NCBI GenBank assembly: GCA_963798745.1
Contig: CAWCUF010000003.1
Span: forward strand, 310,001-374,000
DNA: 64,000 nucleotides
Reading direction: 5' to 3'
Source of the DNA: Prado023 sp963798745
GTDB lineage: Bacteria > Actinomycetota > Actinomycetes > S36-B12 > CAIYMF01
Shown here: piece by piece, positions 46,201 to 54,248 of the stretch
How positions within the stretch are numbered: position 1 is the first letter of the stretch
Layout: every line of letters begins with the position of its first letter
Program-made: the position numbers and the translations under genes
Notes under the pieces: generated by a model
Told to the model about the DNA's origin: nothing
Databases searched by the model: none
What the model saw: the letters and a program-made list of their open reading frames with translations, nothing else

Positions 46201-47981
46201 CCTGCCCAGTCGTATCCAATAGTGCCACTCGGCTCGCCGAGCGGCCAGTACGCTGTCGCGCCGTCGTCCGCGACAGCAGTGCGGTACGGGCTGCTAGCAA
46301 CCGAGCCCTCTGGCACCGTGATGCTGGTCGCAGCCGTGGGCCCTCCGTTGCCCCACGGATCGGCGAACTTGATCCGGTACTCGACGGTCGCACCAGGGGT
46401 CGCCCCGGTGTCGGTGAAAGCGACACTGGGTCGATTCCACCACGCGCTGTCCTGGTCGATCGTGTGAATGGTCGTCCAGCTGCCGCCCGGGAGGCGACGC
46501 TGCACCTCGTAGGTGATCTGACGATTGTCCCGATCCCAGACGGTCTTCCAGGAGACGCGCACGGCACCGGGGGCCAGGGAGACCAATTGGACGTTCATCT
46601 CTCCGCTGCCACGCGGGCCGTCCTTGTTGGGGGCCACATCCGCAGTGGCGAAGCGCACCAGGCCCTGCTGTGCAGCCCCATTGACGCGGGGGAACTCGCC
46701 ACCGAGGACGAGGTACTTGCTGGTGCCCTCGACGGTCCAGGCCGCCTGTGCCTGGCCGGTGAAGGTACCCGCGTCGATCGAGGGGCTCCAATGCAGGAGC
46801 CGCGGCTTCGGGTAGCCCGCGTAATCGCCGCTGAGGTTGACACCATCTGCAGCCGTCGTCGTCGCGAGCGCGCGCTCGAAGGTCCACGGATCGGTCTGTG
46901 GGTGCCCCCCAATGGGCGCGCAGTTGTGCGGGTGACCCACCGAGTACAGGACGTCGCCAACGGGCTGGACATCATAGGTGTCGCCCTTGCAGCCGTTGAG
47001 CCAGACTATGGCACCGTCGTCGGCCTTGGCCGCGAAGCTGCCCTCGAACTCGCTAGGACCGTAGTAGTCGTAGCTGGACCCATACACCACGTCGCCGACC
47101 GACTTCAGGCTCAGGATCGCGGCGTTCTCCGTGTAGTTGGCGACGGATGCATTGATCTTCCAGGGTCGAGGGGCACCGGACACCGCATCGACAGCGCCCA
47201 TGCCCTTGGCGTCGGTGACCACCGCGTTGGCAGGATCGGCAGAGTCCACGTACGTGAGGGTGGAGAAGTGACCGGCGATCACGACGTTGCCGATCCCCTG
47301 CGGCACGGTCAACCCCTGAACGGTCAGGTCGGCTTGCGGTGCCCAGGCTCGAAGAGCGCCCGTGTTTGACGAGACGGCCGCGAGCCGGGTGCGCGCGGTG
47401 TTGTTGACGGCGGTGAAGATGCCGCCGAGGTAGAGGGTGTCACCAGCAACCGCGATTGCGTTGACCGTGGCGTTGGCCGAGGCAGTGAAGCCGGTATCGA
47501 CGGCGCCGGAATCTGAGCGGACGGAGACGATGCGGGACCTGCTCGTGCCGTTCACGGTGCTGAACTGGCCCACGACGTAGACCCGGGACCCATCTGCAGA
47601 CGCCGCGATGGACTTGCCCTGAGCATTGAGCGAAGGCGCCCACGCCTTCAGGGCGCCCGTCTCGAGGTCGAACGCCATCGCGTTGTTGCGCGTGACCTCC
47701 CCGCTGCCGCCAGCGGCCACCCCGGGCGGTCGGGCTTTCGTGAAGCTCCCGGTGACATACACAGTGTTGCCAACGATGACCTGGTCCCAGACCACCCCAT
47801 TGACCTGAGCCGTGGGCAGCGCATCAGATGTCACTGTGCTCACCGTCTCCGGCGGCTGCGGCTTGCTGTCGGCCATGCTTGGAGTCACCGCGACTGAGAC
47901 GAGCAAGGCGCCGCCGAGCGCACCGATCGCCAGCCGACGGGCAGCCGGATGAACGCGATCGCGCAGGGGGATTGCAGACAT
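43278..47981 (-). CDS. Giant secreted modular protein (propeller-like, LamG, PKD, beta-sandwich)
   Basis: 1567 residues from ATG 47981 (GAGGG upstream). Signal peptide LAIGALGGALLVSVAVTPSMA. Rough order: propeller-like repeats with VYVTGSFT/LYLGGIFTAVNN/LVLGGEFPRVNG (about 50-470); an FN3-like region (about 480-580); LamG 1 (about 590-795, FSVEAWVNTTSTAGG); PKD 1 (800-882); LamG 2 (885-1100, YSEELWFQTTTNRGG); PKD 2-4 (1105-1357); and a C-terminal beta-sandwich (1360-1567, DAFGRSVSGGWGTADTGGAW) shared with the two neighbouring beta-helix genes. No sortase signal or TM anchor is visible. Probably an adhesin or matrix protein associated with the EPS. Confidence 0.88.
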   Translation of the reverse strand: MSAIPLRDRVHPAARRLAIGALGGALLVSVAVTPSMADSKPQPPETVSTVTSDALPTAQVNGVVWDQVIVGNTVYVTGSFTKARPPGVAAGGSGEVTRNNAMAFDLETGALKAWAPSLNAQGKSIAASADGSRVYVVGQFSTVNGTSRSRIVSVRSDSGAVDTGFTASANATVNAIAVAGDTLYLGGIFTAVNNTARTRLAAVSSNTGALRAWAPQADLTVQGLTVPQGIGNVVIAGHFSTLTYVDSADPANAVVTDAKGMGAVDAVSGAPRPWKINASVANYTENAAILSLKSVGDVVYGSSYDYYGPSEFEGSFAAKADDGAIVWLNGCKGDTYDVQPVGDVLYSVGHPHNCAPIGGHPQTDPWTFERALATTTAADGVNLSGDYAGYPKPRLLHWSPSIDAGTFTGQAQAAWTVEGTSKYLVLGGEFPRVNGAAQQGLVRFATADVAPNKDGPRGSGEMNVQLVSLAPGAVRVSWKTVWDRDNRQITYEVQRRLPGGSWTTIHTIDQDSAWWNRPSVAFTDTGATPGATVEYRIKFADPWGNGGPTAATSITVPEGSVASSPYRTAVADDGATAYWPLGEPSGTIGYDWAGANDLTLASDVDRGASGALDGDLASRFPGTSNSVPAASVNSIPGPQTFSVEAWVNTTSTAGGKIVGFGNRNTAASTSYDRHVYMSNDGAISFGVYPGGVRRIASGPGFNDGAWHHVVAALSADGMVLYLDGVEVARDASTTAAQDYSGYWRIGGDNTNGWPGTGSSFYLNGSIDEVAIYPAALTDAQVRSHFKASGRTLSPVAEFSVSKADLDVTFDGSASSDPDGSVETWAWEFGDGSTGTGEQASHTYATAGIYTVGLTVTDDQGATATTSQSIRVGGRPADAYGSAVYDSDPELFWRLNEASGSAVVDTTLNGFDGTASGGYERATTGVVTGTSTSLNGSDGLLSSNDSVPGPSVYSEELWFQTTTNRGGKIIGFGNRQTANSSSYDRHVYMFDDGRLRFGVWNGRQDVIDSSASYNDGQWHHMVATQGTDGMKLYVDGQLVGTNPATTAQAYTGYWRVGGDVTWDGASSDYFAGLVDEVAVYGTALTPQTVLAHYQAGSGPVVNGDPVADFSVDVVDLAASVDAGASSDDGSIVSYAWDFGGQAAGAGVTASYTFAAAGTYDVTLTVTDDQGATDSVTKQVTVTDPVVNGDPVADFSVDVVDLAVSVDAGASSDSDGSIVSYAWEFGDGATGTGKTPEHTYGAAGTYDVTLTVTDDQGATDSVTKSVTVTDLVVNVKPVAKFSSTPVGLKVSFDGGESSDSDGSIASYAWEFGDGATGTGKTPEHTYGAAGDYDVRLTVTDDDAATDSVTESVTVTAPVAGVLAADAFGRSVSGGWGTADTGGAWALSGGSASPFSVSAGVGRVTLTPGVSRQALLAIDEVDTDLRLQAGLDKAATGGGLYMSVGARANGNSAYVARLRFLPDGVVWLHLQRKVNGAVSTLTGGTVSGLTVSAGDLVNLRFQVSGSPATVRAKAWAVGSDEPTAWNETTTESTASLQAAGGVSILPYLSASTTNAPTVAIIDDLKVTPIG

Positions 47982-48043
47982 TGTGACCCTCGTGTTCGAG
48001 ATGGATTTCTGATTGCGGAACCGCTTGTGGGTGGTGGCTTGTC

Positions 48044-48673
48044 TCATGGCTTCACGACTACTACGTCCGTGGCACCGTTGTGCTCCACCTCGATGCGCAA
48101 CGCATTCGATGCTGCGCCGTCAGGAGTCCGGAACACATAGACGCCGGTTGCGTCCTTGCCGGGAGCCAGAGAGCCGGTCAGGGGGTCAGAGGGCTCAGCC
48201 ATCGTGGTGTCCGCAGGCACGGCGCCGTACAGGGCGTTGACGGCGAGACCGCTGAGGTCCAGGGGCGACTCGGACTCGTTGCGGATCTGCACTGTCAGCG
48301 CGATCCCCGCTCCAGAGATCTCACCGGGACCGATCGCCTCGATGTTCACCTCGCGGGGTTCGGAGACCGTGACGAAGATGCCCGAGTTGATGGCGACTTC
48401 CTCTCCCGCGTCAACTGCCGGCAAGTCGATGGTTCCGACCTCGCCGGGCGCGGCTACTCCGGGCGCGTCTGCGCCGGAGTCGGTGGCCTTCGGGTCATCG
48501 GATGCGGTGGCACTGGTCCCCTCGCCCAGCCCCCCGGAAGGATCGCCCGACGAGGACGCAGTCACGGCTGGTTGCGGGTCGGTCGACGGAGCTTCGTTCG
48601 TCGGCGCCGCCTGAGTCCCACACGCACCCAGGAGGAGTACGCAGGCGACGAACAGCGTCGGTCGACCAACCAT
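48044..48673 (-). CDS. Putative lipoprotein with DUF4352-like domain
   Basis: About 209 residues: signal and lipobox TLFVACVLLLGACG, a Ser/Thr/Pro/Asp-rich spacer (about 25-85), then an immunoglobulin-like domain (FVTVSEPREVNIEAIGPGEISGAGIALTVQIRNESESPLDLSGLAVNALYG) of the DUF4352 type. It lies 62 nt upstream of the giant protein on the same strand, so they may be co-expressed at the cell surface. The start at 48673 places the lipobox at residues 16-19; an upstream in-frame ATG is possible. Confidence 0.72.
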   Translation of the reverse strand: MVGRPTLFVACVLLLGACGTQAAPTNEAPSTDPQPAVTASSSGDPSGGLGEGTSATASDDPKATDSGADAPGVAAPGEVGTIDLPAVDAGEEVAINSGIFVTVSEPREVNIEAIGPGEISGAGIALTVQIRNESESPLDLSGLAVNALYGAVPADTTMAEPSDPLTGSLAPGKDATGVYVFRTPDGAASNALRIEVEHNGATDVVVVKP

Positions 48674-48894
48674 GGTCCGCGCACGCCGAGACGACCCGCC
48701 GGGCACCGGGCCCAACGAGCTCTTGCACGATCGTCGATCACTGTCGCCAGCCATCAGCGCTGCTTCTCCTTCGCGCACCATCGTGATCGAATCGCCGAAC
48801 TTTCGGCGTTCGCAGGTCTTACCCACGCTCTTCTCTCCACACCGTGTGAGTGACAAACACGCCTCGGCACCTTTTACTCTCTCAGGGGCCATCG

Positions 48895-48907
48895 TCACTT
48901 TGTGTAA
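48895..48907. promoter_or_regulatory. BldD-like box TCACTTTGTGTAA
   Basis: Matches the published BldD consensus TNACNCWGNGTNA at all defined positions but one (T for C at position 6). BldD is a c-di-GMP-responsive developmental regulator in actinomycetes. Whether this organism has BldD is not shown by the window. Confidence 0.35.
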
Positions 48908-48977
48908 CGCCGCCAGGTCCGCCAGCTGTCCGAGACCCATTGCACGTTCGATATGTGAGAAGAATACCAGCCAGAAG

Positions 48978-49017
48978 TGACTTTCTGTGATCGTCCCCTG
49001 AGAATGTCCCCCGTTTG
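48978..49017. repeat. 40-bp element, copy 1
   Basis: Begins TGACTTTCTGTGATCGTCCC and ends GAATGTCCCCCGTTTG; 36 of 40 bases match copy 2 at 56041, in the same orientation. It lies 305 bp upstream of the minus-strand lipoprotein start. It could be a shared regulatory region or the end of a lost insertion sequence. Confidence 0.7.
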
Positions 49018-49381
49018 CACACCTTGCGAGGTCCACTGATTGCTGTGCGTGGGGGCCTGCGCGTTCCGCTGGCCCAGGACCCTCCGGAGACCCTCTGGAT
49101 CGGACGCTTCACAGGCCATGGCAGCAGCGGCCTCGGTACCCAGGCAGCCCTACCATCTCCGAGAGGACGCCGGCACGACGGAAGGGACTGGCTACGATCC
49201 GTGACCACCAGCGAGGTCTGCGCGAGGCTCTGCCGTATTGGTGCGACGAGCGTCCAGAGAATGGCGATCCTCGGCGGCCGCGCCCGTCGTCGGCGCTGGC
49301 AATTCCCCTGATCGGGTGACGGTGCATTGCTGAGGGCCCCAGGCACTCAGGCCCCGATCGGGTCAGGCCGACGAACGTAGC

Positions 49382-50844
49382 ATGATTGGCATACGGCTGG
49401 CTGTCTCCGCCCTACTCGTGGGCACCGTCCTTACTCCCCTGCAAGCCGGCGGTGCTCCGGCTGCGGCCACCCAAGCGCCCTTCGGCGCCTCTGCCAGCGG
49501 CCCGATGTGGACAGCGAAGCACCATCGGACCACGCGCATCTCGGGGTGGAAGCCGGGAAGATCGTCGCGAGTGGGGCATCCCCGTTGCGGTTGACTGTCT
49601 CCGGGCCGACCGGACGGCGGGTGAAGGTGAAGAAGAAGAAGGCGAACGGCGACTGGCGGGTCGTGAGGGTGCTACGGACCAACAAAGCGCACAAAGTCAA
49701 TGTCTCCTTCATGCGGACTCGAACGGGCAAATGGAAGGTCCGCGTCCCCGCAACACCAGGGTGGTCGGCCAGGAGCACCGCGGTCACGCGGGTCGTCGAC
49801 GCCAAGGAGAGCTCCTCTAGTTCGACAGCCTCCAGCACCTCCTCGACAGCCCCGAGCACCGGATCGAGCAACCTATCGGTTGCCCGACCCCCAGCGCCTC
49901 CTTCTGCAGCACCCGCTCCCACGCCAACAACTCGGTCAGCGCCAACGCCTTCCGCAGCGCCCACTGCGCCAACGACTGGGAGACCAGGTCCGCACAATGT
50001 CGGGACTGGGTCGGGACCCTTGGCGCGGTTCGCCTCTGCCAATCGTCCATACGCAGGGGACTATGTCACTGGCGGAAAGCTCATAGTGACCACAGCGAAC
50101 GCGGTCTACGACGGCTATCGGTTCGACCAACTTGTCGAGGTGCGCGCACCGGGTGTGCAGTTCCGGAACTGCTCCTTCCGGGGTACGGACCCGAACCCTG
50201 CCGACTCAGCGTTGCTGTACGTGCGACCCGAGACATTCGCTGTGGGACAGCCCTCGGCGCTGGTGGTCGACTCCACGTTCATTCCTCGAGCACCGAACAA
50301 CCACATCGATGGCGTGCGAGGTTCGAACTTCACGTTGCGCAGGGTGGAAATCAGCAGAACGGTCGATGGGGTGCACGTCCACGGCACGCCCGTACGCCTG
50401 GACCCACATGCCGGAAACGTCACCATCGCAGGGTCCTGGATCCATGATCTGATCCACTACAAGGACACAAGCCACACCGATGGCACTCACAACGACGGGC
50501 TCCAGATCGTCGGCGGTCGCAACATCTCGGTCACTGGCACCCGAATCGATGGGACGATCTACACGTCGGCCTTCATGATCGCCAAGGATCGCAACGACAT
50601 CTCCAACGTCACGATCAACGGAAACTGGCTCGCCGGAGGCTCGGTCACCATCAACGTCGCTGACAAGACCTACGAGCCGATCAGGGGATTGATCATGAAC
50701 GACAACGTCTTCACCAGGGGGAGCACCGCGATTGCCGACTTCGCCATGCTGGTCGGATCCAGGACCCGCACCATCAGCACGGCTACGGGCAACACCTGGC
50801 ACGACCGCACCACACCATCGCCCTACATGCGAAACGGCGGGTAA
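49382..50844 (+). CDS. Secreted beta-helix protein, frame break after signal peptide
   Basis: ATG 49382 opens a signal peptide (MIGIRLAVSALLVGTVLTPLQAGGAPAA is split here as IGIRLAVSALLVGTVLTPL plus QAGGAPAA), but the remaining protein is in another frame, continuous from about 49507. That part has a Lys-rich beta domain (RRVKVKKKKANGDWRVV), a Ser/Thr/Pro linker (about 49800-50000) and a C-terminal beta-helix (GDYVTGGKLIVTTANAVYDGYR, SWIHDLIHYKDTSHTDGTHNDG) like those at 36305 and 41094. The break fits a one-base deletion at about 49500. Without the signal peptide it could not be exported. Confidence 0.78.
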
Positions 50845-50985
50845 CATCGCGGGGCGTGTCCACCCAGGGGTGTCCCGGCGCAGGGAACCTGAAGTGGTGT
50901 TTCGCCTCCGCGGACGACTGAACTACGCTGCCCGCCAGACAGCCAGCACGTCGGCCGCATCCGTCTCATCGAGCGGGAGAGCATT

Positions 50986-53067
50986 GTGAGCAGGACGGGT
51001 GTGCACCGTGCCGCTCTTGCCCTGCTCAGCCTCCTGGGCCTGGGCATCGCCTCGGTGGGCACAGGCCACGTCTGGGGAACTAGGGACCTGCACCAGGCTC
51101 CCACCGGGCAGCTTCACGGTGTGTTCCTGGACCCCGCCGGCGACGACGAGGCTGCCGGCACTGCGCAGAGCCCCGTTGCGTCCCTGCCCGCGGCCATGGA
51201 GAGGGTGGCACCGCACGGATCCGTGACCATCCGTCAAGGGGCCTATCCGATCAGTGGGCCGGTGGTGATCGATCAGCCCGGGGTAACGGTGCGCCCAGCA
51301 GCCGGTGCAGTTGTCGTGTTCGAGGGATCCATCGCGGTATCCCTCAACCGGAGACATGCCACCGGCGACACCGTGTCCATCGACTATCTGCCCGTACCGG
51401 CGACGTTGGGCGAGGGGTTGTCGTTGGTCGACCTGCCCTTGGCGGTCACCGAATCCGGCGCGCTGACTACCGACGCCCGCGTCGCGGGGTGGGCGTGCGT
51501 CGGACCCGAAGGCGGCTATTGGCCACCCCAGCCCAGTCCCACCGATGAAGTCGGTTGCCCAGATGCCCGACCGACCCGGCTGCAGGGGTACTTCCCCGAC
51601 CAGGCATGGAGCGGCGATCGCCCGCTGCGCCAGGTCCTCGACGAGGGCCTCGTCGGCCCGGGACGCTTCTACGTCCCTCGCAGCTCAGCCACGGACTCCG
51701 ATCCGAAGCCAACGCGCATGGTCGTCGCTGCCTCGGACGCCGAGGACCTTCGGGTCAGCGACTCGACGGGGGACTTCCTGGTCATCGCTGCCGACGACGT
51801 CAGCATCGAGGGGATCACGGTGGCGCGGCACTCCCCCGACTGGAGAACCTTCGCGATTCGGATCGCAGCCGGGGTGAGCGGAGCCACCCTGCGCGAGGTG
51901 ACGGTACACGACACAGCCAGCACTCCCCTCAAACTGGCTGGGACCTGGCGTGAGGCCGACGGACTGGTGTCCGGGACTGTGCTAGACGAAGTGAACATCG
52001 AGGGCTCGGGCTGGCTGGCAGGGGTGGTCCTCTACGCCGACAACACGGTGGTGACCAGGTCGCGGTTTGTCGGCTCTGACCACTGGGGCGAGTTCGCAGG
52101 CGGCCCCCAGGTCGGCGGTATCAAGGTCACCAAGAGCCATCGGCTGACGATCTCGGGCAGTGACCTGAAGGACAACGGCGGCCACGGGATCTGGCTGGAC
52201 CAGTCCTCCTACGAGGTGACCATTGCCGACAGCGTGATCAGCGGGAACACCGGCAGCGGGGTCTTCTTCGAGATCTCCCACGGCCTGACACTGGCCAACA
52301 ACCTGATCCTGACCGACGGCGACGAGGCCGGGGTGCGCCTGGCCGGCGCATCGGGTGTCCGGCTGGTCAACAACACAGTCGTCGGTGGCGCGACGAACGT
52401 GGCCGTCCTGACCGACTTCCGCTCCCGGGCCTTCAGCCCGGGCCGTCCCTGCGCCGAGCACCCCGCTCGCTACGGCCAGGAGGCAGAACGTGCCTCCTGC
52501 GGGATCATCTACCCCTCAGACCTGGACCGGGCCCGCTCCGGCGAGTTCGGGCCGGGCCCCAACCTGACGCCCGGGCTGAGCTGGTACCCCCACATCGACC
52601 TGATGATCAACAACGTGCTGGCCGACAGCACCGGAGGCCGCTTCTGCCCGGCGCCGACCGCGCTCTGCGTCCGGGGTTCCACTGCCCGCGGCGACCAGGT
52701 GACCACTGTCGCGCTGAACACCGTCTTCGCGCCCGACACGGTGCTCGACGGCAACGTCTACCAGGACTCCGGCGCCGTGGCCGCGTTCCTGCCCGGTCGC
52801 GGCCAGCCCGGCGAGTTCGAGGCCGTCGGATTGGCGAAGCTGCGCGGGCCTGAGGGGTTGGGGTCCCCCTACTACAACCTGATCGTCGAGCAGCATGGAC
52901 TGGCGGGTGGCGGCTTCGTGGACTCCACGGGCTCCCCGACCGGCAGGCTCATTGCACGCCAGGGTCAGGCCAGGGTGGTCCCCCAGGACGAGCAGCTGAA
53001 CGCTTTCGTCCCGGCCGCATCGCGGCGCTATGGGGCATCGACGGAGGTCCTGACCCGCGCTGGCTGA
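50986..53067 (+). CDS. Secreted right-handed beta-helix protein
   Basis: 693 residues from GTG 50986. Signal peptide ALALLSLLGLGIASVGTGHV; then a beta-helix typical of DUF1565/NosD-like repeats (SIRQGAYPIS-like start VTIRQGAYPISGPVVI; GITVARHSP, SRFVGSDHWGEF, SDLKDNGGHGIWLD, NTGSGVFFEISHGLTLANN). It differs in sequence from the other three beta-helix proteins. Possible polysaccharide lyase or epimerase, but catalytic residues cannot be named. Confidence 0.83.
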   Translation: MSRTGVHRAALALLSLLGLGIASVGTGHVWGTRDLHQAPTGQLHGVFLDPAGDDEAAGTAQSPVASLPAAMERVAPHGSVTIRQGAYPISGPVVIDQPGVTVRPAAGAVVVFEGSIAVSLNRRHATGDTVSIDYLPVPATLGEGLSLVDLPLAVTESGALTTDARVAGWACVGPEGGYWPPQPSPTDEVGCPDARPTRLQGYFPDQAWSGDRPLRQVLDEGLVGPGRFYVPRSSATDSDPKPTRMVVAASDAEDLRVSDSTGDFLVIAADDVSIEGITVARHSPDWRTFAIRIAAGVSGATLREVTVHDTASTPLKLAGTWREADGLVSGTVLDEVNIEGSGWLAGVVLYADNTVVTRSRFVGSDHWGEFAGGPQVGGIKVTKSHRLTISGSDLKDNGGHGIWLDQSSYEVTIADSVISGNTGSGVFFEISHGLTLANNLILTDGDEAGVRLAGASGVRLVNNTVVGGATNVAVLTDFRSRAFSPGRPCAEHPARYGQEAERASCGIIYPSDLDRARSGEFGPGPNLTPGLSWYPHIDLMINNVLADSTGGRFCPAPTALCVRGSTARGDQVTTVALNTVFAPDTVLDGNVYQDSGAVAAFLPGRGQPGEFEAVGLAKLRGPEGLGSPYYNLIVEQHGLAGGGFVDSTGSPTGRLIARQGQARVVPQDEQLNAFVPAASRRYGASTEVLTRAG

Positions 53068-53103
53068 CCCGCGCTGGCCCGGATACCGGGGCACTGACGC
53101 GAC

Positions 53104-54248
53104 TCAGGCGCTCTCGAGGACGCGGGTGTCGGCGGGGGCCTCGAGCAGACTCCCAATCGGCCAGCGACCCGGTGAGTGCCGACCGAAGGCGTGCGTGGAG
53201 TACTGCTCCTCGAAACGCCGCTGGGCATTGCCCCAGCCTGCTCCACCTGCGCGCGGGTGAGGCTCCGAAGCACCTCGGCCAGGGCCTGGGCGTCGCCAGG
53301 TGGGACCAGCCACCCGGTACCAGGGGTGACGATCTCGCCCGAGCCACCTGCCGCCGTGGCGATCACCGGCCGGCCGCGCGCAAACGACTCGATGGTCACC
53401 AGGCCGAACGGCTCGGGGCTCGTCGAGGGCACGATCATCACGTCAGCCGCCTCGATCTGGCGGCCGGCATCGGTCACCTCGCCGAGCACCGTGATCGAGT
53501 CGCGATAACGGTTGCGTGCCACCAATCCGGGCACGTCGACGGCCTGTCCCAGGGTCGGCGGGCCGCCGAGGATGACCAGCCGACCCGGCGCCTCGTGCAA
53601 GTTCCCACGCGTTCAGCAGCACCTCGTGGCCCTTCCAGGCGTTCCAGCGGCTGGCAACGATGAACACCAACTCGCCGGAATGCTCGACCAGTGGCGCCAC
53701 ATCGCCGGGGGCAGGAGTGCCGTTGGGTACGACTGAGGCGCGCTCGCGCAGGTGTCCTGGCAGGCTCTGCGCGAGGAGTCCGAGATGGCGACCACATGGT
53801 CGACCCGGTGGGCCATCGCGCCGAGCACCCGAGCCTCCTTGTTGTCCCAGATCTCCTGCATGTGCAGCACGACAGGCATGTTCGTGCGTCGTCCCAGACC
53901 CATCACCAGCGGGAGCACGGCCGAGGTCGCAGCCACCAGCCACTGCGGGTCCAGCGCACGCAGGCGTCGTCGTGCGGCCCGCCAGCGCCCGGCCAGGCCA
54001 GCCAGGCCGCTGGGGTTCAGGTAGCGGCGACGCAGGATGGGCAGGTCGACGTGCTCGTAGGCGATGCCGCGCCGAGCCAGTTCCGCGCACAGCGGGTTCG
54101 CACCGTGCGGAACGTCGGTCGGCAGCCACACCAGCGCAGCGGAGCGCTCATGCTCGGGCAGCGCGGCGATGAACTCCAGCAGCATGCGATCAGCGCCGTA
54201 CATCTCGTCCGAGGAGTGCACGAACAGGATCGGGCGAATCGTGTCCAT
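53104..54248 (-). pseudogene. GT4 glycosyltransferase with three frame breaks
   Basis: From ATG 54248: ILFVHSSDEMYGADRMLLEFI ... VLHMQEIWDNKEARVLG (GT4 N-terminal half). The frame changes at about 53770 (SLPGHLRERASVVPNGTPAPGDVAP ... FIVASRWNAWKGHEVLLNAWE), at about 53600 (GRLVILGGPP ... VPSTSPEPFGLVTIESFARGRPVIATAAGG, the EPFG donor motif) and at about 53220 (QRRFEEQYSTHAF). All expected GT4 parts are present in order, so decay is recent or the breaks are sequence errors. Its start overlaps the sugar-transferase stop (TGATG). Confidence 0.8.

Larger units (their letters stand above)
48674..49381. other. Intergenic region carrying candidate operators and a 40-bp repeat
   Basis: About 700 bp without a gene, between the minus-strand lipoprotein and a plus-strand beta-helix gene. 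It contains the BldD-like box at 48895 and the 40-bp element at 48978-49017 that recurs at 56041. No transposase remnants were seen around it. Confidence 0.6.
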
